Numbered from the stretch's first letter, positions 16,256-24,538 are shown. The stretch is DNA of 36,444 nt from Clostridium sp. OM02-18AC (GCF_003481825.1 NZ_QULW01000028.1:1-36444), one strand, 5' to 3'. The notes: a model not told the origin generated them from the sequence alone. Numbers and translations are program-made.

Positions 16256-17149
16256 ATGACACTACAACAACTGAAATATTACTGCATGGTCTGCGAATGC
16301 CACAGCATCACGCAGGCCGCGAAAAAATTTTTTGTGACGCAGCCAGCGGTTACGGCTGCGATCCGTGAACTGGAGAAGGAGTATGCGGTCCGCCTGGTGG
16401 ATAAGGAAGGGAAAAGTATCCGGCTCACGAAGGCGGGGGAAGGATTTTACCAATATGCGTCCCAGATGCTGGATCACGCGAAGGAATTCGATGACCAGGT
16501 ACGTAATATGGTAAAACATAGGAGAAATCTGCGGATCGGTCTGACAAAATCTGCGGGTTCTGCCGCCTACATGGAGTATTTTTCAAATGAGGCCGAAAAG
16601 TATCAGAATGTGGAGATAAAGGTGACCGTGGATTCTACATCAGAACTGATCGAGAAACTGCGGGACAAGAAGCTGGATGCCGTTCTGGTCCTGAATCACA
16701 GTGGAAATCCAATGGAAAATGATTTGAAATGGGCGGAACTTAAGACTACAGAAATGCTGTACTGTGTCTCGAAAAACCATGCGCTGGCACATGAAGAGCG
16801 GATCACAGTACCGATGATCGCGAAAGAAAAGATGGTATCCACAAAACACGACCATCACAAAACAGAGGCATTACGGCAGATGTTCTTACAGGCAGGTTAT
16901 GAGGAGGGACCGCAGGTCTCATGGAGATATGACCAGCAAAGCACGGCGCTTCAGATGATCGCCGCAAATATGGCGACAGGATACTTTCCGGCGGAGGCGA
17001 TCCGTCAGAATGATGGAATCGTTGGGAAACAGTTGGAAGGCGATAAGCCTGTTCCAATCTGCATTGCCTGGACAAAAGACAGCTGGAAGCAGGAAGAAGT
17101 GCAGCAGTTTATAAAAGAAATCATGAAATTTTACGGGGCGGTCCGATAG
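16256..17149 (+). CDS. LysR family regulator of the adjacent transport operon
   Basis: A 297-aa LysR regulator with an N-terminal winged helix (MTLQQLKYYCMVCECHSITQAA, then FFVTQPAVTAAIRELE) and a two-lobed effector domain. The effector domain contains the stretch STKHDHHKTE, rich in possible metal ligands, which is unusual. The ATG at 16256 is chosen because the domain starts there; GGTGA is a weak ribosome site. The gene sits just upstream of the FecCD-type operon, and both promoters share an inverted repeat, so it most likely regulates that operon and itself. The GC-rich 100 bp after it contains short inverted repeats but no clear terminator. Confidence 0.88.
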   Translation: MTLQQLKYYCMVCECHSITQAAKKFFVTQPAVTAAIRELEKEYAVRLVDKEGKSIRLTKAGEGFYQYASQMLDHAKEFDDQVRNMVKHRRNLRIGLTKSAGSAAYMEYFSNEAEKYQNVEIKVTVDSTSELIEKLRDKKLDAVLVLNHSGNPMENDLKWAELKTTEMLYCVSKNHALAHEERITVPMIAKEKMVSTKHDHHKTEALRQMFLQAGYEEGPQVSWRYDQQSTALQMIAANMATGYFPAEAIRQNDGIVGKQLEGDKPVPICIAWTKDSWKQEEVQQFIKEIMKFYGAVR

Positions 17150-17283
17150 CAGGCCGCCTATTTTGATGTGCACTTGCACGAAGATGCAGATTGTCGCAAG
17201 CGCCGGCGCTCGGCGTGAGAATGTGCCGGGGCTCATTTTTAATTTATCATAGCTTTTATTTATAAATGAACAATTTTATTTAT

Positions 17284-17312
17284 TTTACAAAATTCGAAAA
17301 ATAATGTATAGT
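17284..17312 (+). promoter_or_regulatory. Sigma-A promoter of the transport operon
   Basis: TTTACA (17284-17289) and TATAGT (17307-17312) are 17 bp apart. The surrounding bases are very AT-rich. The last two bases of the -10 box are also the first two of the operator. Confidence 0.85.
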
Positions 17313-17340
17313 TAGCGATAGCTAATTAGCGATGGCTAAC
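17311..17340. promoter_or_regulatory. Double operator, two overlapping GTTAGC-N4-GCTAAC repeats
   Basis: GTTAGC-GATA-GCTAAT (17311-17326) and ATTAGC-GATG-GCTAAC (17325-17340) overlap by two bases. The whole 30 bp is itself symmetric at its ends. It covers the -10 box edge and the transcription start, a repressor-like position. Half-sites TTAGC/GCTAA resemble the TTAGG-N4-CCTAA core of DtxR/IdeR boxes, so a metal-dependent repressor is an alternative to the local LysR. Confidence 0.75.
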
Positions 17341-17367
17341 CAATAAGCCATGTGTAAGGAGACAACA

Positions 17368-18393
17368 ATGGATCGAGGAATTCTGGAAAATAATAAAAGA
17401 CCGGCGATGTTCATCATGACCATCGCTCTGATCGTCCTGTTTCTGGTACTGATCTGTGTAGGACGCTATCCGATCAGTCCGTTTCGGGCATTCGAAATTA
17501 TAGGGAGATCGTTCGTCGGAAAGACCGATGGAATGGATGTATACGAGTCAAGGGTTATACTGAGTATCCGCCTTCCGAGAATCCTTATGGGAATTTTGGT
17601 GGGGGCAGGGCTTTCTGTTTCCGGCGCGATTTATCAGGCCGTTTTCGGAAATCCACTCGTGAGTCCGGATATTCTCGGAGTCTCTTCGGGAGCTGGATTT
17701 GGCGCGGCGTTAGCGATCCTGTTATCGTGCGGCATGGCTGCTACACAGGTGATCGCACTCGGCTGCGGCCTTCTGGCAGTGGTGATTGTTCTGAACCTGT
17801 CACGCATCAAGAGGCGCAGCGAACTGTTCGTGCTGGTGCTGTCGGGCGTTATTGTGAAGTCCATGTTTGATGCGCTGGTTTCCTTTATCAAGTACATCGC
17901 GGATCCGGAAGACAAGCTTCCGACGATCACCATGTGGCTGATGGGAAGTCTGGCAAATGTTTCATACAGGGATGTTCTGCTCTGCGCAGCAATTGAGATT
18001 CCGTGTCTGGTGGTGGCCATGATCCTTCGTTGGAAGATGAACCTGCTTTCACTGGATCAGGAGGAAGCCAGATCCCTGGGAATCAACGTCAAAAAGCTTC
18101 GCCTCGTCGTGATCCTGATTGCAACGATCATGACTGCGGTCACCGTGTCCGTCTGCGGTATCATTGGATGGATCGGTCTGGTGATTCCCCATATTGCACG
18201 ACTTCTGATCGGAAATGACCACCGGACATTGATTCCAGCAAGTGTGCTTATGGGTTCAATCTACCTGCTGTTGATCGATACGGCAGCCAGAGCGGCCACA
18301 GCGGGAGAGGTTCCGCTGTCCATCCTGACAGCAATGGTCGGCGCTCCGTTTTTTGCCGTGATCCTCAGAAAGACGTCAGGAGGCAGGGAATGA
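17368..18393 (+). CDS. FecCD-family ABC transporter permease
   Basis: Integral membrane half of a type II importer for chelated iron, heme, cobalamin or, in the MolBC group, molybdate/tungstate. The 341-aa protein has about ten hydrophobic helices and family motifs: RLPRILMGILVGAGLSVSGAIYQAVFGNPLVSPDILGVSSGAG near the N-terminal third (quoted in parts: RLPRIL, GAGLSVSGA, NPLVSPDILGVSSGAG) and GWIGLVIPHIARLLIGNDHR near the C-terminus, where the ATPase docks. The ATG at 17368 follows AAGGAG by 6 nt; the ATG at 17350 lies before that site. Its stop overlaps the ATPase start as ATGA. Confidence 0.92.
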   Translation: MDRGILENNKRPAMFIMTIALIVLFLVLICVGRYPISPFRAFEIIGRSFVGKTDGMDVYESRVILSIRLPRILMGILVGAGLSVSGAIYQAVFGNPLVSPDILGVSSGAGFGAALAILLSCGMAATQVIALGCGLLAVVIVLNLSRIKRRSELFVLVLSGVIVKSMFDALVSFIKYIADPEDKLPTITMWLMGSLANVSYRDVLLCAAIEIPCLVVAMILRWKMNLLSLDQEEARSLGINVKKLRLVVILIATIMTAVTVSVCGIIGWIGLVIPHIARLLIGNDHRTLIPASVLMGSIYLLLIDTAARAATAGEVPLSILTAMVGAPFFAVILRKTSGGRE

Positions 18394-19214
18394 TACTGGG
18401 AGTAAAGAATGGAAGTTTTTCTTATGGGAAAAGGGAAATATTGAGGAATATCTCGTTTGACTTGGAAGAGCAGAAGATTATGACGATCTTAGGTCCGAAC
18501 GGCGTGGGAAAAACGACTCTTTTAAAATGCATCATGGGTTTTTTGCCATGGAACGGGGGAGAGGCGCGGATCCTTGAGAAGAATTTAAAAGCATATTCCG
18601 ATAGAGAACTCTGGAAACAGATCAGCTATGTGCCGCAGGCAAAACGGAGCGCATTTTCCTATGGAGTTCTGGAAATGGTCGTCATGGGGCTCGACAAAGA
18701 GAACAGTTTCTTCTATACTCCGAAAAAAGATCAGTTTGACAAGGCAAATGAGATGCTAAAGGAACTGGGTGTCGGAAAACTTGCAGGGAGGTACTGCAAC
18801 GAACTTTCCGGCGGCGAGCTGCAGATGGTAATGCTTGCGCGGGCATTGGTCTCAGGACCGAAACTTCTGATCTTAGATGAGCCGGAGTCAAATCTGGACA
18901 TGAAGAACCAGCTGCGGGTTTTGGACGCGATCTCGTATATCAATCAGGAAAAGAATACGGCCTGCGTCATCAACACACATTTCCCGGCTCATGCGCTGCA
19001 ACTGTCAGACAAGACGCTGTTGCTGGGGCAAAATTACCGGCAGAAGTTCGGAGACACGGCGGAGATCATTACCGAAAACAATGTGGAAGAATTCTTCCAG
19101 ACGCATGCCAGAATTCTGGATTTTTCAGCTGAAGGAAGAACCTACCGAACGATCGCACCTTACCGGATTGCAGACAATGACCGGGAAGAGGAGAAAGAGA
19201 GAGGAGAAAAATGA
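18390..19214 (+). CDS. FepC/BtuD-type ABC transporter ATPase
   Basis: The cytoplasmic ATPase that powers the permease. Walker A is GPNGVGKTT (residues about 34-42), the signature is LSGGE, Walker B is LLILDEPES and the switch His is in NTHFP. DEPES replaces the common DEPT. A C-terminal extension beyond about residue 235 is charged (REEEKERGE). The gene overlaps both neighbours by ATGA, so permease, ATPase and the next gene are translated as a coupled set. Confidence 0.93.
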   Translation: MILGVKNGSFSYGKREILRNISFDLEEQKIMTILGPNGVGKTTLLKCIMGFLPWNGGEARILEKNLKAYSDRELWKQISYVPQAKRSAFSYGVLEMVVMGLDKENSFFYTPKKDQFDKANEMLKELGVGKLAGRYCNELSGGELQMVMLARALVSGPKLLILDEPESNLDMKNQLRVLDAISYINQEKNTACVINTHFPAHALQLSDKTLLLGQNYRQKFGDTAEIITENNVEEFFQTHARILDFSAEGRTYRTIAPYRIADNDREEEKERGEK

Positions 19215-20158
19215 AGTATACGGTTTTAGGACGTTCAGGAATTTCCGTGTCCAGAATTTCCATGGGGACCCATCATCTGAATGATCCAGCAGATATGGAC
19301 AAACATGTTCAGAACTTTTTATATGCCTATAAAAAAGGAATCAATTTTTTTGAGACATCCGTCACCTACGGGGAAGGATATTCGGAACTGATTCTGGGAG
19401 AGGCAGTGAAAGAAATGAAAAAGGGAGAACACCCGTTCTTTATCATGTCAAAGACACATGCAGGAGATCATGAAACATTTAGACGGGATCTGGAAAATTC
19501 CCTGAAACGGCTTGGTGTGGACAGCATCGATGCGTTTACCTGCCTCTGGGGCGTTAAAAGCGGCGTAGAATGGAGCGGCGCGAAGGCCTATGGAGCGCTT
19601 AAAGAGATGGAGAGAGCCAGAGAAGAGGGGCTGATAAAACATATCGCGATCTCCGCGCATATGAAAAATCAGGAACTCGAACCGATCGTAAAAGAGTATC
19701 CCTTTGACTACAGTGTGCAGGGGTTCAATGTGGTCAACAGCGCATACCGGGCGGACGGACTGAAAGCAACATGGGAAAGCGGGGCGGGAACCATAGCCAT
19801 GAATCCGCTGGCAACGGGAGATATCTTGAAATATTCCCATATTTTTGACGCAATCCGGATCCGGGAAGATCAGAGTCTTGTGCAGGCTGCTTACAGCTAT
19901 GTGCTGTCGATCCCATGGGTGCATTCCGTTCTTGGAACCTTTAATTCAAAGGAACAGATCGATGAGGCATTGTCTGTTCTGGAAGAAGCGCCTTACAGTG
20001 AAGCGGAACTGAAAAAAGTGCAGACATGTCTGAAAGGGAGAATCAGAAGTACTTCTCTTAAAGAGCGGATCGATACTGGAAAAGGATTGCGCCAGAGACC
20101 GTATATCTTGCGGGAAGAGGCGGCAGATCTGATGGAGGTTTATCCTTTAAGTGTTTAA
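19211..20158 (+). CDS. Aldo/keto-reductase-fold protein with degenerate active site
   Basis: The N-terminus (YTVLGRSGISVSRISMG) and barrel motifs are those of the aldo/keto reductase superfamily, which reduces carbonyls with NADPH. The catalytic tetrad is not standard: the Asp position is E48 (FETS), Tyr is kept (Y53), Lys is K81 but shifted (MSKT rather than the TK pattern), and the His position is L112 (DAFTCLWG). No C-terminal iron-sulfur cysteines are seen. It overlaps the ATPase gene by ATGA and precedes the binding lipoprotein by 35 nt, so it belongs to the uptake operon. A role in releasing or reducing the cargo, or a non-enzymatic role, is inference. Confidence 0.82.
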   Translation: MKYTVLGRSGISVSRISMGTHHLNDPADMDKHVQNFLYAYKKGINFFETSVTYGEGYSELILGEAVKEMKKGEHPFFIMSKTHAGDHETFRRDLENSLKRLGVDSIDAFTCLWGVKSGVEWSGAKAYGALKEMERAREEGLIKHIAISAHMKNQELEPIVKEYPFDYSVQGFNVVNSAYRADGLKATWESGAGTIAMNPLATGDILKYSHIFDAIRIREDQSLVQAAYSYVLSIPWVHSVLGTFNSKEQIDEALSVLEEAPYSEAELKKVQTCLKGRIRSTSLKERIDTGKGLRQRPYILREEAADLMEVYPLSV

Positions 20159-20193
20159 AATGGAGTTTAGAAAACTAACGGAGGAATAAAGAC

Positions 20194-21309
20194 ATGAGAA
20201 AAATGGTGGGTTTAGTTTTAGCAGGAGCTGCTGCATTTGCACTGACTGCCTGCAGCGGAAACAATGCCAGCCAGAGTACAGAGGCGGTTGCGACAACAGT
20301 TCCTGAGATGCAGACAGAAGCGGTAGCTGAGACGGAGATCGGAAGCTATACAGTCACAGACGTGCGCGGAAAGGAAATCGAATTTGATGCGGTCCCGGAA
20401 CGTGTTGCCACAGTCGGCAAGCCGTTCCCGTCCATCTATTATGCGATCGAGGGAGCAACGGACAATATCGTTGGCTGCAATCCATCTTCCATCACAGCGT
20501 ACAATGAAAGCGTGCTGAAAGACATGTACCCGCAGCTGGAAAATGCCGAAACAGATTGGTGCACAAAGGATTCTACTGTAAATGTTGAGGAACTCCTGAA
20601 ACTGCGCCCGGATGTTGTATTCATTTATTCAACGAATGACAAAGAAATCGAGAAGATGGAAAACGCGGGGCTTAGGGTTGTGGCACTTCGAAGTGCGGAA
20701 TTGGACAGCGTAAAAGAAAATCTTCAGATCATGGCAGCTGTTTGCCAGAAAGAAGAGCGTGGAGAGCAGCTGGTACAGTATATTGACGAGGGAATCGAGA
20801 AGGTTGCTTCACGCCTCACTGATGTAGCAGAGGAAGATAAGCCGACAGTCGTTGAATTTTACAGCGATATGAATGTGTCAGTAAAACAGTATGATCATTG
20901 GATGATTCCGAGCGGAGCGAAAAATCCGGCGGAAGACCTGACAGGAAAGATGGTTGAGGTCGACATGGAGCAGATGCTTTTATGGAATCCGGATATCATC
21001 TATATTGGAAACCATTCCGATTTGATGCCGTCCGATCTTCTGGAGAATAAACAGGACGGAAGAGACTGGTCCGTTATCAATGCAATAAAGAACCATCAGG
21101 TTTACAAGATCCCAATCGGCGCTTACCGCTGGGACCCGGCAGGTGTGGAGACACCGCTCATGGTCAAGTGGGCCGCAAAGATCCAGTATCCGGATATTTT
21201 CGCTGATATGGACATGAAAGAGGAAGTGAAGGAATTCTTCGAGCTTGTTTATCAGTATGAGTTGACAGATGAACAGGTTTCTGAAATTCTGGACAACAGA
21301 CAGGAATAA
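20194..21309 (+). CDS. Substrate-binding lipoprotein of the FecB/BtuF fold
   Basis: The extracellular receptor of the importer. A lipoprotein signal ends in LTAC (lipidated Cys at about residue 20), followed by a Ser/Thr/Glu linker. Two lobes then follow: PERVATVGKPFPSIYYAIEG starts lobe 1 and VEVDMEQMLLWNPDIIYIGNHSD lies in lobe 2. The ending GAYRWDPAGVETPLMVKWAAKIQYPDIF is typical of siderophore, heme or oxyanion (MolA-like) binders. A Glu residue in each lobe is expected to dock the permease. GGAGG lies 9 nt before the ATG. The ligand cannot be read from the sequence. Confidence 0.9.
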   Translation: MRKMVGLVLAGAAAFALTACSGNNASQSTEAVATTVPEMQTEAVAETEIGSYTVTDVRGKEIEFDAVPERVATVGKPFPSIYYAIEGATDNIVGCNPSSITAYNESVLKDMYPQLENAETDWCTKDSTVNVEELLKLRPDVVFIYSTNDKEIEKMENAGLRVVALRSAELDSVKENLQIMAAVCQKEERGEQLVQYIDEGIEKVASRLTDVAEEDKPTVVEFYSDMNVSVKQYDHWMIPSGAKNPAEDLTGKMVEVDMEQMLLWNPDIIYIGNHSDLMPSDLLENKQDGRDWSVINAIKNHQVYKIPIGAYRWDPAGVETPLMVKWAAKIQYPDIFADMDMKEEVKEFFELVYQYELTDEQVSEILDNRQE

Positions 21310-21344
21310 TACATGAGAAATCTTAAGAAAAAGGAGAAATAAAA

Positions 21345-21857
21345 ATGGAAAAAATTATAGTACTTGAAAAGGGACAGAAACTTGAATTCAGCTTTGAGGA
21401 CCTGTTAAAGTATCACGGAGTAGGATATCCGGGCGGTGTAGCACACGCGTTTCAGGTCATGCAGAGAGCGTTTCCGATGCTTGATGACGGAAAACTTCTG
21501 GAGCGCAGAGAGATCGAACTCGTCACCGCATTTCCGGGTCCTGGAGGGCTGGATGCTTTCGAGATGGTGACCCGCTGCGTTACTGACGGACGGATCCATG
21601 TAGACAAAGATCTGCCGGAGGCAGCAGGCATTCTGGAAAGTCCCCATGGAAGATATTATTTCCGGTTCAGCTACAGAGGAAAGACGGTGGTTGTCACCAT
21701 TCGCCCGGGCTTTGTACGTCAGGATTTCATTGAGATGGCAAGAAAACCAAACCGCACCGAGGAAGAAGAGGTGATTCTGGCACAGATGAAGAGAGATATG
21801 GCAAAAAGACTTCTGGAAGCAAAACCGGAAGAGGTTTATGATGCAGTGATCTTATAG
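21345..21857 (+). CDS. Uncharacterised 170-aa protein with FmdE-like features
   Basis: No firm family match is claimed. The layout resembles FmdE (formylmethanofuran dehydrogenase subunit E-like): an N-terminal HG-x3-PG motif (YHGVGYPGGVAHAF), a central GLDAFEMVTRC where FmdE has a Cys/Asp-Ala motif, and a segment HGRYYFRFSYRGKTVVVTIRPG. Most cysteines expected in FmdE are missing; one remains (TRC). No signal peptide or membrane helix is seen, so it should be cytoplasmic. AAGGAG lies 8 nt before the ATG and a terminator follows, making it the last gene of the operon. Handling of the imported metal or oxyanion is inferred from context only. Confidence 0.7.
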   Translation: MEKIIVLEKGQKLEFSFEDLLKYHGVGYPGGVAHAFQVMQRAFPMLDDGKLLERREIELVTAFPGPGGLDAFEMVTRCVTDGRIHVDKDLPEAAGILESPHGRYYFRFSYRGKTVVVTIRPGFVRQDFIEMARKPNRTEEEEVILAQMKRDMAKRLLEAKPEEVYDAVIL

Positions 21858-21863
21858 TTAGTT

Positions 21864-21905
21864 AAGGCTGATTGCAGGTGGATAATTCACGCTGCAGTCG
21901 GCCTT
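21864..21905 (+). terminator. Probable terminator of the transport operon
   Basis: AAGGCTGATTGCAG pairs with CTGCAGTCGGCCTT (imperfect 14-bp stem, 14-nt loop). The downstream tract is only moderately T-rich (GACTTGTTCT). Confidence 0.6.
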
Positions 21906-21943
21906 GACTTGTTCTATGGGGAGAGAACAGGGGAAAAGCAGGG

Positions 21944-22335
21944 CAATGTCATTAAGTTAAGCACACGCTCTCGGTCACAGCAATTAAAACCCGGAGGTAT
22001 TTTATTTGCCCATCTACAAAAAAATATATATGAGTATGACAAAAAGACAGATTTACACCTGCCTGAAAATGCGCTATATTGTCCTTCGTCTACTTCACGT
22101 TTGCTCAGGATCTGTAAGGGAAGCTGACTGGGACACGGTATCTCTGCAAAAGTCATATAGGTACCTCCTGTAATTAAAAAATGATATCTAATTACAGGGG
22201 CCGCTCTCGCTAACTTATAAAGGGAATCAGTAGCGAGAGCGGCCGCACATTTTGGCTTTTTTGTCAAGTAGTATATAAAAAATAGGTTAGACCGTTGCTG
22301 GGGTCTTGTACCTAAAGCTTAACTTAATGACATTG
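21944..22335. mobile_element. 392-bp element with 18-bp perfect terminal inverted repeats
   Basis: CAATGTCATTAAGTTAAG (21944-21961) is repeated exactly as its reverse complement at 22318-22335. Inside are two abutting perfect hairpins: a 10-bp stem at 22167-22198 and a 14-bp GC-rich stem at 22199-22244. On the - strand, AGGAGG lies 7 nt before an ATG at 22156 that opens an 80-codon frame running out of the element at 21914. This looks like an internally deleted insertion sequence or MITE keeping its leader, ribosome site and transposase start. No target-site duplication is visible. There is no other gene between 21858 and 22351. Confidence 0.72.
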
Positions 22336-22351
22336 TGTGTGAACAGTAGCA

Positions 22352-22945
22352 CTAAAATACACCGGTAATCCGCAGTGAACACCACACCAACAGCAATGCC
22401 ATAACAGCGTTCATCAGTCTATAATATCGGGTGTAAAACCGCTTCAGCACATTACCGGCAAATGCCCAGATCAGGTTTCCGAGCGCGCCAAGGATCATCA
22501 GATAAACGGCAAAGAAAAAGAGCATGTAGATTCTGGATTCGTAAGGCAGGATGTAAGCAGAAAACATGGTAAGACCATAGATGATGATCTTCACATTTAC
22601 TAACTGCAGGACAAATCCCATCAGCCAGGTCGGTTTTTTTTCCTGCACCTGGTCGGACGGCGGGCACCGTTTCCAGGTCTGCCACGCCAGATAGAGGATA
22701 TAGGCTGCGCCCAGATATTTCATAACGGGCTGGATATCTGGAATCACCGTGCCGAGCGTGCTGCAGAACAGTCCGGAAAGGCACATCAGCGTGAGGGAAC
22801 CGCTCCAGATGCCAGTCATAAAGCGCAGGTTGCCGGATACCCCGTATTTGCTTGCCGTGGAAAGCAGCAGGATATTGTTGGGACCGGGTGACCACACGGT
22901 AAGGATGGCGGAGATGGTCATCTCGATCAGGACGGACAGCGGCAT
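22352..22945 (-). CDS. LysE/RhtB family exporter
   Basis: A six-helix membrane protein of 197 aa that exports amino acids or similar small molecules. The family signature WSPGPNN is at residues about 18-24, and hydrophobic helices follow near 5-25, 40-65, 72-90, 108-130, 140-165 and 172-195. AAGGGGG precedes the ATG. It lies 107 bp downstream of the alanine symporter gene on the same strand, so uptake and export of amino acids may be paired. Substrate unknown. Confidence 0.87.
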   Translation of the reverse strand: MPLSVLIEMTISAILTVWSPGPNNILLLSTASKYGVSGNLRFMTGIWSGSLTLMCLSGLFCSTLGTVIPDIQPVMKYLGAAYILYLAWQTWKRCPPSDQVQEKKPTWLMGFVLQLVNVKIIIYGLTMFSAYILPYESRIYMLFFFAVYLMILGALGNLIWAFAGNVLKRFYTRYYRLMNAVMALLLVWCSLRITGVF

Positions 22946-23052
22946 GAGTGATTCCCCCTTTTTCTTGTGTTCGTATAATTTGCAATCTGTTCCATTGCTT
23001 TGTGTACTTGCTGCGTCGGCTGCAAAAATACAGATTGCTTATATTTTCTTAA

Positions 23053-24441
23053 TTATTTAGAATATTTCTTTTCTTCATACTCTTTCAGCAATTCCAGCGC
23101 TTCCTTTGACATCGGATACAGCACCGCAATATTAAACAGCGTCATCAGTCCGATCCCGACATCGCCCAGATCCCAGACAACCGTGTACTGCTCAAGGCCA
23201 CCGATAAACAGCATGATGAGAGCCAGCACCTTGTAGGCAGTCTGATAACACCAGCGGTTTCCAAAGAGGTATGCCACGTTGGAACGGGCGTAGAAGAGAA
23301 TGCCGATGAAGGTGGAGAAGCTGAACAAAGCCAGGGTCACTGCAATAAAAATGACACCGGCATATCCCAGGTGGTACTGCATGGCGGTCTGCAGGAGATC
23401 CATGCCGGTAAGGCCGCCTGTCAGCTCTTCCGGAACCAGCAGCATGATCATGGCAGTGCAGCTGCAGATTACAAGGGTGTCAATCAGAACGCCAAGCGAC
23501 TGGGTCAGACCGGTACGGACCGGATCTTTGCTCTGGGCGGCGGCAGCCGCGCAGGGAGCGGAGCCGGAACCAGCTTCATTGGAAAACAGGCCGCGCTTGA
23601 CCCCGTTCATAAGAACAGCTCCGAAACCGCCGGATACCGCTTGACGCATGCCGAAGGCCTCTGAAAAGATACGGCTGAATACGGACGGAAGCTTTGGCAG
23701 ATTGACCAGGATGATGAACAATGTAAGCAGGAAAAAACCAACCGCCATGATCGGAACCATAATATCCAGAACTTTTATGGTTGCGTTTTTCCGAAGCACA
23801 ATGACTGCAGCCAGTAATACCAGAAGGATCGTGGTGACGATGGGCGGAATCCGGAATGCGTTGGCAAAAGCAGAGCTTACGGAATTGCTGATTACCTGGC
23901 TGATGCCGCACCAGCAGATCAGGCCGGAGATGGCAAACAGGGAGGCAGTCAGGGAATGTCTGAGGGTTTTTCCGGTTTTTGCTTCGACAAAATGGTGAAT
24001 GTAGTAAGCCGGTCCTCCGTGATAGCCGCCGTAAAGAGGGTCCGGTTCTTTGTATTTTTGTGCCAGAGCAGCTTCTACAAAGGCAGTAGAAGCACCGAGA
24101 AGGGCAGTCACCCACATCCAGAATACGGCACCGGCACCACCCAGGGAAACTGCAGCTACGACGCCTACCAGATTTCCCATGCCAACACGGGTGGCAGTGG
24201 AGATGATGAGCGTCTGAAATGAGGACAGGCTGTCCGGCGTTTCTTTTTTCTCTTTCAGGGCTTTCATCATGTCAGAGAACAGGCGAACCGGAAGCAGCCG
24301 GGTACGGATGGTAAAGTAGACTCCGGCCGGGATGAGCAGCAGAAGCATCAGGGAGATGCCCACAGAGCTTCCCATGACCGGAAGGGTAAACAGATCACCC
24401 CACAAAAAGGCATAAACGGTTTCAATGAGCTTTGTAATCAA
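23053..24441 (-). CDS. Sodium:alanine symporter (AGCS family)
   Basis: Imports alanine or glycine with sodium. The protein has about eleven membrane helices and family motifs ATRVGMGNLVGVVAAVSLGGAG, GGPAYYI and LFSNEAGSGSAPCAAAAA (the last near residue 290). The start proposed is TTG at 24441: AAAGGA lies 9 nt upstream, and the resulting start (ITKLIETVYAFLWG) matches the family N-terminus. An ATG eight codons earlier (24465) has no ribosome site and sits right after the leader hairpin. The tail EYEEKKYSK is charged and cytoplasmic. Confidence 0.9.
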   Translation of the reverse strand: MITKLIETVYAFLWGDLFTLPVMGSSVGISLMLLLLIPAGVYFTIRTRLLPVRLFSDMMKALKEKKETPDSLSSFQTLIISTATRVGMGNLVGVVAAVSLGGAGAVFWMWVTALLGASTAFVEAALAQKYKEPDPLYGGYHGGPAYYIHHFVEAKTGKTLRHSLTASLFAISGLICWCGISQVISNSVSSAFANAFRIPPIVTTILLVLLAAVIVLRKNATIKVLDIMVPIMAVGFFLLTLFIILVNLPKLPSVFSRIFSEAFGMRQAVSGGFGAVLMNGVKRGLFSNEAGSGSAPCAAAAAQSKDPVRTGLTQSLGVLIDTLVICSCTAMIMLLVPEELTGGLTGMDLLQTAMQYHLGYAGVIFIAVTLALFSFSTFIGILFYARSNVAYLFGNRWCYQTAYKVLALIMLFIGGLEQYTVVWDLGDVGIGLMTLFNIAVLYPMSKEALELLKEYEEKKYSK

Positions 24442-24471
24442 TGGTAAAAATCCTTTCTGAATCATGTTTTG

Positions 24472-24538
24472 GCAGCTGCGCAGGGAGGCGCAGCTGCTGC
24501 AATGGCTCTATTATATAATTTGTAGCGCAGTTTGTAAA
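24472..24538 (-). promoter_or_regulatory. Promoter and 5'-end hairpin of the alanine symporter gene
   Basis: On the - strand, TTTACA (24533-24538) and TATAAT (24510-24515) are 17 bp apart. Transcription should start near 24503, so the message begins almost directly with a perfect 10-bp hairpin (GCAGCTGCGC with GCGCAGCTGC, 24472-24497, 6-nt loop). Confidence 0.75.

Noticed and set aside
17150..17367. Cobalamin riboswitch before the FecCD-type operon
   Set aside because: No B12-box-like sequence or long structured leader; the promoter and operator lie within 85 bp of the start codon.
21914..22267. 117-codon leftward reading frame as a real gene
   Set aside because: It crosses the element's terminal repeat and a hairpin, and resembles no family. 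Only its internal ATG with AGGAGG looks like a relic of a transposase start.
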